From Siderastrea radians (Eukaryota > Cnidaria > Anthozoa > Scleractinia > Rhizangiidae), in NCBI GenBank assembly GCA_964017195.1, contig OZ024890.1, positions 17,721,201 through 17,785,200 of the forward strand: 64,000 nt of DNA, in the 5' to 3' direction. Both the position numbers and the translations under genes were made by a program. The notes under the pieces are model-generated. The model saw only the letters and a program-made list of their open reading frames with translations, ran no database searches and was not told where the DNA came from. Below, piece by piece: positions 22,131 through 33,029 of this stretch (its first letter is position 1; the number at the start of each line of letters is the position of its first letter).

Positions 22131-22818
22131 TTACTACTAATTGCCATTAAACGTTTAAAAAATGTCGCCAACTTTGCCTTGTCTCAGTGAATCTGCTGAA
22201 AGGATCAGTGATAGTGATTGAACTCAACGTTACCTTTCTTTGTAATCATGAAACACGGAGGAAGTGTATTGGCAAATGTACAGTGTGAGCGATTTAGAAC
22301 AAGGTGGTGTCGAGGTTCCTGTTATTGTCCTTTTCCATCACTTCTGAGAAAGACAAAATTGAGGAACGACTCAGGGAACTTCAGGAGAAACGCTGACACG
22401 TTACCTGATGCGTCGTTTGTTTCATCTGTTTCTGTTAGAAGTGCAATTGTAAATGGTAGTCTTCGTCTGATTATCAGTGGATAAATCCAAATAAAATAGT
22501 AGAAAGAGAACTAGTATCAGCTGACACATAACTGACTTAATATACCCATTTCTATACAAATATACAAATACTCCGATGCTCTGTTGCCCGGATACAGTTT
22601 CAATTTCGAATTTTTCAACGTTCGATCTCGATCTCTCGGCTATACAGCTCGTTCGTTCGCTTCGGCTTTAATTTTTTTACGGAGGCTATTGTAGATAAAA
22701 TTTTGCGTTTTGGTTTTTTGAGAACTTGAATTTGACATTGAATTGTTTATTTAGGTTTTTTGTGCGAAAGGTACATTTAGCATAACATTGTTTGGGTTAT
22801 TGTTCCGTTTCACTGGAG

Positions 22819-23122
22819 ATGTTTTCTAAGTTGGCTAGACAAGACGAGGATTTTCCAACCAGGAAAAAAGCAAAATCGCTTGGATATACAGCTGCTTGGA
22901 AATTATGGTAAGGTTGATTTACATGTCTTAATTGAAAATGAACGCAATTGAAAGGAGACCAGTTCGAAATGACGGTTCAAATTATAAAAACATTTAAACT
23001 GTAATGTTAATTTTGTTAGGGCGATGTCCAATTATGTTTATGAAAACGGTGCTGTTACACGCCAATACAAGACATCATTGACCATGCAGAGGAGGCTAAA
23101 GAAAACGAAGGATCTAGTTTAA
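22819..23122 (+). CDS. Small two-exon gene, unknown function (63 aa)
   Basis: Exon 1 (22819-22907) starts with ATG and encodes MFSKLARQDEDFPTRKKAKS then LGYTAAWKL; exon 2 (23020-23122) encodes AMSNYVYENGAVTRQYKTSL then TMQRRLKKTKDLV and stops at TAA. The junction is supported by donor TTATG|GTAAGG and acceptor TTGTTAG|GGCG, which together rebuild a Trp codon in frame. The 112-bp intron is AT-rich. The product is small, very basic (KK, RR, KKTK) and has no signal peptide; a nuclear or nucleic-acid role is a guess. It could also be the first coding part of a longer alternatively spliced gene. I do not recognise the family. Confidence 0.5.
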
Positions 23123-23960
23123 CTCTACTAAAAATAATAAATACTCTTACAGTTGGCGATGCCTAGTTGACCAGATAGTGCACTTTGAGGTGACAAAACC
23201 ACATGTTTTGCTTTTCGCGGGGTTTCAAATAACTGTTCGCGCGTTCCGTTTCCGCTCAAATCCAACGGAGTGGACCCTCCCACCGTACGGATCAATCCAG
23301 CGGTAATAGTACCGTCCCTCCCGTAGCCAGTGCTATTTTTGTCGAGCGGACGCGGTCGCTAAGCTTGAGTATTCAAATCCCGTAGCCTACCCGTCGGTGT
23401 TACGGTTCATGACGAAGCGAAAAGGTCAAGTTTAGGTAGATAAATGAGGGATTCTCGGGCAGTTGCGATGGATTTTGAGAGCCAGCGTGCAATGTACAGA
23501 AAACCACGTAATCCATGGTTCAGCTGATCGCAATTTGGAGCGGATCCGTCCATTCGTGAAGACGGTTCGTTGGCCGCGTCACCAGCCTTTAATTCTTCTT
23601 TAGTGGAAGTTACCTCCGATTGAAAAAAGCCACAAAATGTCATTTAAACCAGCCAGGACGAACAGGGGAGCATTGAGCTGAAGGTAGGCAGGCTTTATTT
23701 CAAGATATCTCGATTCTTTTATCACCGGTTAGTCCGTAATAATTCTCTGCAACCTTAGGCTTAACGGCTTATATAAGCAGCGACGCTAATAAGCGATTGC
23801 GTAAGAGAGCGGTGCAAGATTAACCGGAAATTAATTAAAGAGGACACAATAAGCAGAAGTAAACAAGATTTATTTTGTGAAGTAAAGATTTATTTCGTGC
23901 TATTACATATATTTTCACCCTTTTCTATTTTTAAATGAACTCCACATACAACGTGTCTGG
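23123..23960. other. Intergenic stretch, no recognised gene
   Basis: Contains a GC-rich patch (23220-23400: CGCGCGTTCCG, GAGCGGACGCGG) unlike its AT-rich surroundings and a minus-strand open stretch at 23407-23643 with no recognisable motif. Could be a CpG-type promoter region, but nothing proves it. Confidence 0.3.
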
Positions 23961-24399
23961 GCTGCCTGTGCTCTAACAAGCCCTACATTGTCCCTATGAT
24001 GCTATTCCAACACCTTAATTAAATTTTTGTGAATATCCTATTCATTCTCTTGGATTGCAGCAACATATTTTTATAATCGCGTTTTTAATTCTTTGCATGA
24101 GAACCATTTTTTGAGCAAAGTACTTGATAGAACATGTTGATACAATGATATTGGCAATTGTTCCAGCGATATTTATACGAAATACATGGCTCGCCCTACG
24201 TTTTTAAACATGCATATTGGATTGATTGATAGCAACATTAAGACCTAACTTGTAGCTTAAGTTTCTTTTGAGGGAATGTGCTAAGCGTTCATTTATCCTT
24301 AAATTTCTTATTGTAACTTCATCTGGTCATCTAAATATGTGTCCAACTTAAATAGCATTTTTTAATTGCAAAAGCGGGCTGTGCGTGCTATCACCAATA

Positions 24400-25490
24400 C
24401 AATACAAGGCAATAGAATACAATACAATGCAATACAATACAAGTTTATTTAAGATGTAGAGAAAATAAATGAATAAATAAATAAATAAAATACATCTGAA
24501 AAGGAAACACGAGGTCAACCCTATAACGTTCCCTTAAATAAAAAGTGAAAAAGTGAATTTATGTACACTAATTAACTATTTGCAATAGAAATAATTTAAA
24601 CTACGATTCCAAAAGTTTAAAAGTAAGCGCTATTTACGTTTTAAGAAAAGATTTCAATCTTGCTTTAAAAAGTTTAGAAGTTCCAGCCTCTAATTAATAA
24701 TAAAAATAATAATAATGACTTTATAGAGCGCTATTTCTAGTGCTATGCAATAGCGCTTTACAATAACCCCCTCTACCACCGGTTGCGGTAGGTTATTCCA
24801 TTCTTGAATAATACATACAAAAAACGAGTATTTATAAGAACAAAAGCATATAACGAATTACATTTCACGCTTTCTACATACAGTTTAAAAGAATGATAGA
24901 CGATCAGACGATTGAGCAGATTCTGCTCCCTTATTCGCCAAATTGAGAATCTTAGATATTTTTTCAAGTCAATTCATTTCAAACAGCAAAATTTATGTTT
25001 TGTTATCAGAATCAACAGTGGCCTCCAATGTTTCTCAATTTGTTTGTAACAAGTAGTCACGTGCATTAAATTATGGCATTAGGTAGAACAGCCAGGGATA
25101 ACGATCGATGTCTTATCTTGTCGCACAAATCTTAAGCAATTTACAATTCTCTACCAAAGTCCTAAAATTTGGAATTCTCTCCCAGTATCAATTACCTGTT
25201 TATCAGGCTTCCTAGCTTTAAGAAAAAGATGCTAGAGTTTTTACTAAAATAAACTATTTTAAATGCAAAGCTGACACTACGGCAAAAGGACACTATTCCT
25301 GAATTACCCTAGCCGCACATGCGCAGCACCCATTTGTAAAGACAGTCAAATTCGAGGTGGCCTGTCCCATAAGTCCGGTGGTTTCTTGAGGTCTCCTCGC
25401 CAAAAAAAAAAACAATGTAAATTTCTTGTATATTTTTGATAAGGCAAATAAATGATGACAATGATGATGATGATGAGAGTTAAAATACCG
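24400..25490. mobile_element. Interspersed repeat block (LINE 3' ends), copy 1
   Basis: A minus-strand piece ends in a TATTG-rich tail (24400-24450) and encodes EWNNLP, a motif common near LINE C-termini. A plus-strand piece (25060-25490) reads CNSLP/GFLALRKRC-like segments and ends in a GATGATGATG run at 25455-25478, like a CR1-type tail. Both are fragmentary and are present again at 35030-36070. Confidence 0.4.
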
Positions 25491-25559
25491 TAAATTATCA
25501 ATAACACTCATGAAGATAAGAACGAGACCTTTGTATATTCAATACCGGTCATGTCTTTA

Positions 25560-26176
25560 TCAGGCGATACCATGGCACTTGAACTTTCCCAAAGTATGGT
25601 AGCCTTTTTCATGAGAGTCTCCTGTATCTCCAAACTTGAGCCGTTTAACTGGAAGATGCGACTTATCAGCGAGGAGACCGCTGTCTTCACGCCATACATA
25701 GTCATTCTTATCACAGTTACAGCCACGACGGGGGTTTGCGCATGAGCTGTTCATCCCGCATGCGCATTTAGCACTGCCTGGTGATGCTCCACCCCAGTAC
25801 GTCATCTTAGTTGAATCGCGTGACACCCACCAACCAAATTGTTTGCCAGAGTCGGTGCCAACGAACTTCGAACCATAACACTCATACTTGATAAACTGTT
25901 CACAGTGAGAGGAGACTTTAGTGTGACTTGCCAGCTGAGACAGAGTCGTTGTTGTGTAGAGAATTTCACGTGAGTAACATCCTGGAGGTTCGCAACCATC
26001 TACCAGTGTTCTGCTTTCACTGTCGTGACTGATGACTGTCACGCCAACTCCATTCTTGTCATTCATGTCACAGGTAACGTTAAACGGTGGCAAGCCTCCT
26101 TCACCATCAGGATCAATGACGTAATTTCCACTCTCCGCTGTAGGGTCCAGCTTTTTTAAATAGCTACAAGATTTTG
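25560..26176 (-). CDS. Gene C exon 4: fibrinogen-like domain
   Basis: Entered in phase 1 after TTCAG; opens with [20 protein letters not shown], then [108 protein letters not shown] and KCHGIA, then TGA. Fully open. Confidence 0.9.
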
Positions 26177-29100
26177 CTGAAGAGGGAAAATTAAAATTTC
26201 AGAGACTACAAACGATAGCCAGGCTGTGTGTTCTGGGAGTTTATTTTGAAGTACCGGCGAAAACACACTTATGCAACAAGAACTCTTTGGGTATTAAAAC
26301 ACCTGGCAGAAACTTAACTAAAGTGGTCTTATGTTTCCACGTCTACGTGCTAATTAAAGGGGCTACGTCACCAATTTAAAATACATGCTTGTATTGATGG
26401 AAACCCTAATTAACCGTCCAGTTTCGTTTAAAAATACTCTCCTAATGGACTGGAACTTTAAATAAGTGCCTTTGCTTACGGATGGTCAGAATGGAAATGG
26501 ATTGCAACTTGAAAAACATCGGGCCGCTTTATTTGTGTGTAGCAGAAACCATTGTAAACTGGTTATATTTTAGTCTCCTCCCAAGAATGCACTTGATTCT
26601 TAATGCTCTCCAGTTCTAAGACCATTTTGTGTATGAGAAAATGTTCTTCGTTTTGATTTAACCAGAACTCTGACAGCCAGACATTAAAATAGTCTACTTA
26701 TGAAGAAGCCCTTTAATAATGATTAGAAAATGTAATTAAAAAATGCACCGACATTTCAACTATTTTAAAAGATTTTCGCTTAAAGGAGCCACGTCACGGA
26801 TAACGCATCTTAAAAAATTGGCCCAATTTTTTGAAGATTGTCATTCGTAATCCGTCTTAAGCTCCCTCAGTCGTAACCATCCTTGGTTAGTTTTGTTTTA
26901 TGTTTACTCCGTTGGAGTTTTTCTACCCTAGAAAACTATTATTTTGATGTTTCCTTCAATGTGAAAGTAATTTTACCGGATCAGAAAAATAAATGAAAAT
27001 ACCAGGACATAACTCTTTTGATTTCTGAACTCAGTTTTGCGACATGAGAATACCATTCGTTCTACCCCCACCCCCCCCCCCCCCGAATAGTCTATATCTT
27101 ATTTCAGCTTTAGAGTTTCACCTGCACGGCAGTTTTTTCCAGGGAATCCAACGGGACAGTTGCAACGAAAGCCTGTGCTGGTGAATCCTGCTTGACATGT
27201 ACCACCGTTAAGGCACGGGCCGCTGCTGCATGGATTCTGGAATAAGACTTAATAGCAAATTTGATTACTCAAAGACTCAGTAGTAGCCGAAAAAACTCTG
27301 AAATGAAGAACCGTAGGCAACATAGAAGCTTTGTAATAGTTACTTAAAATTGGTCGTGTTTACACTAGAGATATCATCCCCTCTCCTGCCTCTCAGGTCG
27401 AACTTGGGCAAACATTTTTAGTTCGTTTGGTTATGGATCTTGTAGTTCTTCTCGCGCAAGGTTAGTTGCATGTAGTTCTTCTCGCGCATGTTTAGTTTGC
27501 CTGGTTATGGATCTTGTAGTTCTTCTCGTGCAAGGACGAGCACAAAACGGATTATCCGTCCAACGGTTTATTTTGTGTTCCAAGACGAACTAAAGCTCAT
27601 AGTTTTTGTCTTGACGGATAATTCGTCTTGTGCCCGTCTTTATTCGAGACAAACTACGAGATAGAACTGTTACGCCGAAAAATGTAATAATCGCCGCAAA
27701 ATGTAATGCTAACGCAAAATGTAATAAAGTATTCAACGCAAAATGTAATAACTTTTCTAACGCATGTAATAAACGAAAATGTAATAACCTTTTGACCAAC
27801 AAGTATGATATTTTGACAACAGCATCATGACTCAGTATCATGACTCAGTGGCGTTTGTTACATTTTGCGGCGTAACAAGAATCATAGCTAGACGAACTAA
27901 ATGTTGTTTGCCCAAGTTCGTCCCAGACGGGTAATGCGTCTCTGGTATAAAAAGGGTCAACTGAGTATAACCAACAAAAAAGTCTAACACTCTCCTGGAA
28001 AACAACACGTTCAAATGTGGAATAGAGTGGTTTTAATGGCGGTGTCGAAAGTAATTCCCATTTGCTTTGGTTTTGCTTTATTAACCGCTGTGTTTGGTAA
28101 AGGAATCTCGCGCCACTTTCTCGACCAATAAGAAGTAAGACCACCCGGCACCAATCGTGACTTGCTTGCTTGCCGCGTTTTCCCCTTTGCCAATTCGTTG
28201 TGTTGTTTGCACGTGCTGTGATTCGCAAAATTACTTTGGTTTTGGATTTACACCATTGAAAACCGCTCAAACTAGGGTGTTGCAACGACGAAAGGTGGGG
28301 GGGGGGACGTTAAGGACTTATCACCATTGTTCAAGGCCGTGGTTTGGTGGGACCGTCTTCGCCTCTTAACTCCAAGAATATTAAGGCTATAATAGCAAAA
28401 CTAAAAGGACAGATAGTACGTCCGAAATTGTTTCCATTGAGGTCCGCAACATCAGCTGATGACTTCATATGACGTCACAATAACGTTTTGGTCTCAAACG
28501 GCAGCCATTTTGGAATTCTTGATTTTTTAAAAAACCTTCAAAACCGCCAAAATTGATCAAGAAGAGATAGAAATCAATAAATTAACACAAACAAGATCTA
28601 AAAATGTATTTTTTTCAAAAAAGTAATAGTTTTTTAATTAAAAAGAGGGAAAGTGCAAATTTTAAAAAAAACCGCTTGTCAAAAAGTGGTTGCCATGGTA
28701 ACGTCAAACTTAATAGACGACTGACTTGCTATACCATATTGTATTCAGTTAAATTTTAGGACAAGTCACCAGGTTTGGTGGCTTCAGCTTGCTTATTAAG
28801 GACGGTGCCTCCTAATAGAGATGTATTTTTGCAAAGGTTATGACTCTGGAGAAAAAGTAGACCTTAGCAAGGGTGATTGGAATCAAAAAAGAAAACTGTG
28901 GGTAACCACGCATTTTTCAGAGATAAGTAAGCAACCAGAATTACAAAAAAGGGCTAAAATACAAAGAATGTATGGCAATTTATTTCCAAATTTAAGCTCA
29001 ATTATCTCTGAAAAATGCGTGGCTCCCCCCAATTTTCTTTTTGGATTCTGATAGCCCTTGCTAAGATCGACTTAGTCATAAACCGCGCAAAAATATTGTT

Positions 29101-31321
29101 GTATTAGTGGGCAAATTCCTTAAGAAACTTGAATATCCCGAGATGCGCAGAACGTATGCGCAGTAACAAAAGGAGGCACAGTCCTTAAAAAAGTTAAAAA
29201 CGTCCAAAGTCCGTGCGGGCAGATTGCCTCCCTCCCCCCCCCCCCCCCCCGTCCGAAAATAGTTTTAACTTTTGCTAGCGTTTCCTTTCTGGCATTAGGG
29301 TAAACTTTGTTTTGATGGGCTTTGGATTTGTAACTACAGTGATTGTAACAACAGTGCTCATTGTACAGCTACATACAACAAAACTTTATAAGTGACTCTC
29401 TACACCCCCCCCCCCTTCCCCAGTGAGAAAACTTGGCAACGCCACTGCATCCGGAATACTCATTCAGAGGTTTCGCTACGAGAAAAATGGTTGCTGAAAC
29501 TAAAAACCTGGCCTAACGCTTTACCTCAATAGCCATATAAGTGTAAGCTGCTTTATCCTTCAGGGCCGATGCAAATTGATTTTCATTGGTGGCATTATTC
29601 AACTCGCATTTAAGCTTTCCTCCTTTCAAAGGTCCCATATTGATGGACACACAATTGGGCTCCATAAAACACTTCACCCGACAGCTCCCTTCATTGAGTA
29701 CCTCCTCTCTAGCGATCACGTGACCTTTCATGGCTTTGTTTGGTAGTGGTTCTTTGAACGTGATTATGCGGTCTTTGTTAGCTGTTAAAAATAAAAAGGT
29801 TCGTGCACTTCAGTTGTCAATTTTAAGTGGTCATTTTTGTTATTTAGAACGAGAATAATCAGCTCCTAGCGGAAACTAATTGGAGAATTGTGTCTGGCTT
29901 TCAACGCGCACTTCACTTCTTCTACAGCATTTTCTTGAAACAGTTGTTAATGGAGCATGTCTGAATGAAAAATGGAGAGAAGAAAATAAAAACACACGAG
30001 AACGGTGGAAAGATGCTGGGCAAGGGAGCTGCTTGGAGTCTGTAGTACAGAGACACTTTTCTGGTTTTGGTACTATCTTATGTTACCCCTACGACTTTTA
30101 AACAGCTGAGAAAAACATGTTAACAACAAGTAAAACGTTACTCTGGTTAAAAATTTGCGTTCGAATATATAAAATGTAAATCTTACGCACGAGTGCAAAG
30201 TGACGTAACAGACACCTTCTAGCCGAATCATGCATATGGGAGATCAATATTTGGAAGAATCTGCTCAATCGGGAGGACGGAACTCATTTGCCGCATGCCC
30301 GGTATTTGAATTTAGCTTAGAGGACAAGACTTCTATTAAGTAGCTCGAAATTTGCATTTTTTCTTAATATACAATGCGCTCTTTGCTAATTAATTTTTTA
30401 TCACTCCCCCCGGATGAAGGCTGATTTTTTAGCCAAAACGTCGGAATTCTTAACATTTAAATTTTTATATTCAAACACAACTTTTTTAACCAGACTAACA
30501 TTTATTTGTTATTGTAAATCCACCTGGTTACAGGTCCATTTTTAAAATCTGATTCTAAACCCATTCACATCATGGTTTAGTGTACTTATTTCTAGGTCTT
30601 ATGCTATGTCTTGTTCTCATATCAATGGCCAACATATCCGTTGAATTATGAAGTGTCGTTGCTGTTTTAATTTGTTGAGTCAGGAGGCAACAGGCAAGAG
30701 TCTAGGGTGGACAAACACTAATAAGAGATAGCAACAATCTGATGTATTTCCCCCTATTTACTACAGCTGTCTGCATTTAAATGGCAGATTTGGGAATGAA
30801 AGTGTTATTGAACTTGCGAGTTCGAATTAATCTTGACAAAAACAGAGAAACTTCAAAGTGGTTTTTTTCGTACTCAAGATACGCTTTGTACTCCTAATGA
30901 CCATAAATCGTGCATGATGAATGATACGAAAATTAAAACTGCCATTTCAATAAATAAAACTGTAGTTTTCTCTAAAAACATTATCTTGGCTGACTGAGGC
31001 TGCCTTTTAATAATGGCATATTTTTCTCGCAGGAAACTTGTAGCTAATGACTGATTAGTCAACTTTATGCCCAAAAGCAGATCAGTCCTGCAAAGTTTGT
31101 GCGCGTTTCAAAGACGTGCTACACTTAAGTTGGTTAACTGACGAGTGGACCAAAAACGTTTTAGAACTAAAAAGCGTACAATCTTTTAACAGCTAAACAC
31201 TAGCTTTATACGAAGAACTTTTCTCACCTAAACATGTTGGATGTTGAAGTCCAAATACCATCCAAACCAAAATGATGATAGCTGCATTTTCATGCATCCA
31301 CTCCTTGCCCGTAAAAGCCAT
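25560..31321 (-). CDS. Gene C: secreted PAN-EGF-CNTNAP-type fibrinogen protein (360 aa), intact
   Basis: Four exons: 31228-31321, 29525-29781, 27122-27236, 25560-26176, totalling 1083 bp with no interruption. Residues 1-31 hold the signal sequence (hydrophobic [13 protein letters not shown]), 32-117 the PAN/apple domain, 118-155 an EGF domain, 156-360 the Fbg domain. Intron phases are 1, 0 and 1, with GT-AG at every junction. No transmembrane segment or GPI signal follows the Fbg domain, so it should be secreted. Apple domains usually bind proteins or glycans, and CNTNAP-type Fbg domains act in cell-surface contacts; a role in extracellular recognition or matrix is inference. Its tandem copy D is a pseudogene, so C is the only working four-exon member here. 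The start ATG (AAAATGGCT) is shared in position with D. Confidence 0.85.
27122..27236 (-). CDS. Gene C exon 3: EGF-like domain
   Basis: 115-bp exon after acceptor TTATTCCAG reading [18 protein letters not shown], then [18 protein letters not shown], with the six-Cys EGF spacing, and ending GCAG|GTGAAA. No calcium-binding consensus (D-x-D/N-E at the start) is present. Confidence 0.9.
27350..27985. mobile_element. MITE complex in gene C intron
   Basis: Left end GGTCGTGTTTACACTAGAGA and right end the inverse of GGGTCAAC..TTTTATACCAGAGAC; internal repeats of GACGGATAATCCGTC and AGTTCGTC. The same element is at about 37838-38225 in copy D, so it predates the duplication. Copy C carries a further insertion inside it. 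Confidence 0.45.
27669..27876. mobile_element. Nested MITE with AAAATGTAATAA sub-repeats
   Basis: Termini GTTACGCCGAAAAATGTAAT and TTACATTTTGCGGCGTAAC form an imperfect inverted repeat. The inside is mostly repeated CGCAAAATGTAATAA-type units. Copy D at about 38105 goes straight from GAGACAAACTGC to CTAGACGAACTAAATG without it, so it inserted after the C/D duplication. Confidence 0.6.
28796..29188. mobile_element. piggyBac-like MITE (TTAA-flanked)
   Basis: TTAA-GGACGGTGCCTCCT on the left and AGGAGGCACAGTCC-TTAA on the right are near-perfect inverted repeats at TTAA sites. An internal inverted repeat (ACCACGCATTTTTCAGAGATA and its complement) forms a long stem. Absent from copy D. Confidence 0.65.
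29525..29781 (-). CDS. Gene C exon 2: PAN/apple domain
   Basis: 257-bp exon after TTTAACAG. Reads [77 protein letters not shown] and ends GAG|GTAAAG in phase 0. The SC..KC, NC.S.N, KC.LN and Y.Y pattern is that of PAN/apple domains. Four cysteines rather than the six in the two-exon type. Confidence 0.88.
31228..31321 (-). CDS. Gene C exon 1: signal peptide
   Basis: 94-bp coding exon, [20 protein letters not shown] then [11 protein letters not shown], ending TTTAG|GTGAGA in phase 1. Upstream sequence (31322-31450) is conserved with copy D, including a TTTAAAAGTCC box about 50 bp before the ATG that could be a TATA-like element. Confidence 0.8.
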
Positions 31322-32624
31322 TTTAGTTTGTTTTAATATCTGGGTGACAAATTGCAGGTTGGCAGGACTTTTAAAGGTATAATTAACTCGCAATATACTT
31401 TCGCTTTTGATATATGGAAATTCCTGGCTTGCTGCAGGTGCACCAAGTCAAGATAATAAAAATAGAACTTGTTTTTGTAAACAAAAAGTTAATTTCGTAT
31501 TGACAGGAATTTGCGATGTCCATTATTGTTAAATCTTTTGAAAAAAATTTTGCTAACTCTTCAATTCCTATGTTGTAAACTAAGAAGAAAAGAATTTGCT
31601 TTTTGTTCTTGTTGCTAAAAAGCAGGTGGCTTTCTTAACAATATCGGCAAGCTTGTCATGTGTATACATGTATAGTAAGGGAAATTTGTTGAATTCTAGA
31701 GTATAGTGCGTTTTCCTCTTTAAAAATTGAATTCTCTTCCTAAATGACGCATTCGACCTCAGCTTTAACTATGCTCCGCCTTAACTTTCTAGACACAATG
31801 AAACCACGATAAAACAAGGTGCTCGCGCACTGGCAGAATGTGTTCGTCATAAAGTCATAACGGGGATTCGTTATATGGGGGTTGAGTTTCCCATACATTT
31901 TGCAATTACTGGGTTGAAGGGTCAAACGCACGACGCGTGCGCAGTTCCCACCATACTTTTACAAAAGAAAATACACTCAGACAGATGTTGAAAGTTTCAC
32001 TTTAACCGCAAAACTTAACGCCGTTTCACAAAAACTTAAGCTTCTTACTTTGAGCATGTGTTTAGAATGAAGTAACTGGCATCCACAAGTTTATCGGCGT
32101 GTAATTTGGGTTATCGGACATTTTATGTATCGTTTTGGTACGAACTTCGCGATCGTAGAAGTCTGAACTGATTCAAACTTCAAGGCCCTGAAAAACCGGA
32201 AGTGACGTTTTTTCCGTTTGACCGCTGTGAACGTTAGATCGGACTTTCACTGTACCGGTATCATGGTGTTGACTATTTAAACGAAAGTTACCAAGTATTA
32301 CTTTTTTGCTGTCTATTGTGCTGTACAGGGCGGTTCTAACTTTTGTGTTAGTGGACGAAATTATCAAGCGATTTTCATTGAGTTTTCTTTATTAAGGCGT
32401 TCTAGAACTTAAAGACAAATAATTGTTTAGAAAAAGACAATGCGCTTTCTCTTCTAAAAAATTGAAACACTCGCGGATTCAATGGTAAGGCTTCAAACGC
32501 GTGTAGCATTAACCCAGCTTTTTATTATTATTTCATAAAAAATATTATGCATTGATTGTTCGACGACTCTAGTTTGAAGATCAAATGAAAATAAAATGGT
32601 TTTAGGGAAAACCAAAATATGTAG

Positions 32625-32697
32625 CGCCCAACGTGGGGCTCGAACCCACGACCCTGAGATTAAGAGTCTCATGCTCTACCGACTGAGCTAGCCGGGC
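32625..32697 (-). tRNA. tRNA-Lys (CTT)
   Basis: 73-nt cloverleaf with acceptor GCCCGGC/GTTGGGC, A-box TAGCTCAGTCGG, anticodon loop CTCTTAA (anticodon CTT) and B-box GGTTCGAGCCC. Fully paired stems. Identical in sequence to the copy at 42333-42405. A T-rich stretch follows the 3' end. Confidence 0.95.
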
Positions 32698-32876
32698 GTT
32701 TGCTTGCATTTTGCGTGCTGCCAAGACTTTTCCCCACTTACGTGCTCCATTTTCGCCTTTCCAAGTATTTACGACAATTAAGTATGTAACAGAACGACAA
32801 CCCCGGTGCAAAGGTCCTTTCTCTTTATCCTTCGAGAAAGGACCAGATAAAGACTGAAAGGGCCCTTGGTCATTTC

Positions 32877-33026
32877 TTAGCTTTGCGTAAATTTGGTGCT
32901 GTAGCTTGCATTAAGGAGGGTGTATCCTCGTTGAGATCTTAGCTCAGCGTACTCTTCGCTTTGTACAGCCAAAAATGTAAAATGAAAATAGGAGGACGCT
33001 AGCAAATTACGTACGACTAGAAACAT
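32877..33026 (-). pseudogene. Truncated PAN exon at the duplication boundary
   Basis: Starts MFLVVRNLLASSYFHFTFLA and continues QSEEYAELRSQRGYTLLNAS then YSTKFTQS, identical in layout to the first half of exon 1 of loci A, B, E, F. It stops exactly where the C/D duplication ends: TTTACGCAAAG is joined to the GGGCCCTTGGTC boundary. The second half, donor and Fbg exon are missing. The upstream flank (33030-34110) still matches the 5' flanks of A and B in inverted orientation. Confidence 0.85.
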
Positions 33027-33029
33027 TTT

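Larger units (their letters stand above)
23970..32876. repeat. Segmental duplication C/D, copy 1
   Basis: Directly repeated at about 34612-42592. The left boundary is at AAGCCCTACATTGTCCCTATGA in both copies, the right at GGGCCCTTGGTCATTTC. Each copy holds a LINE-like block, a four-exon PAN-EGF-Fbg locus on the minus strand and a tRNA-Lys gene. Copy 1 is longer mainly through MITEs in the intron. Confidence 0.85.

Noticed and set aside
27845..28285. 146-residue minus-strand ORF (and its copy at 38130-38535)
   Set aside because: Falls in repeat sequence shared by both duplication copies, with the frame not kept between them.
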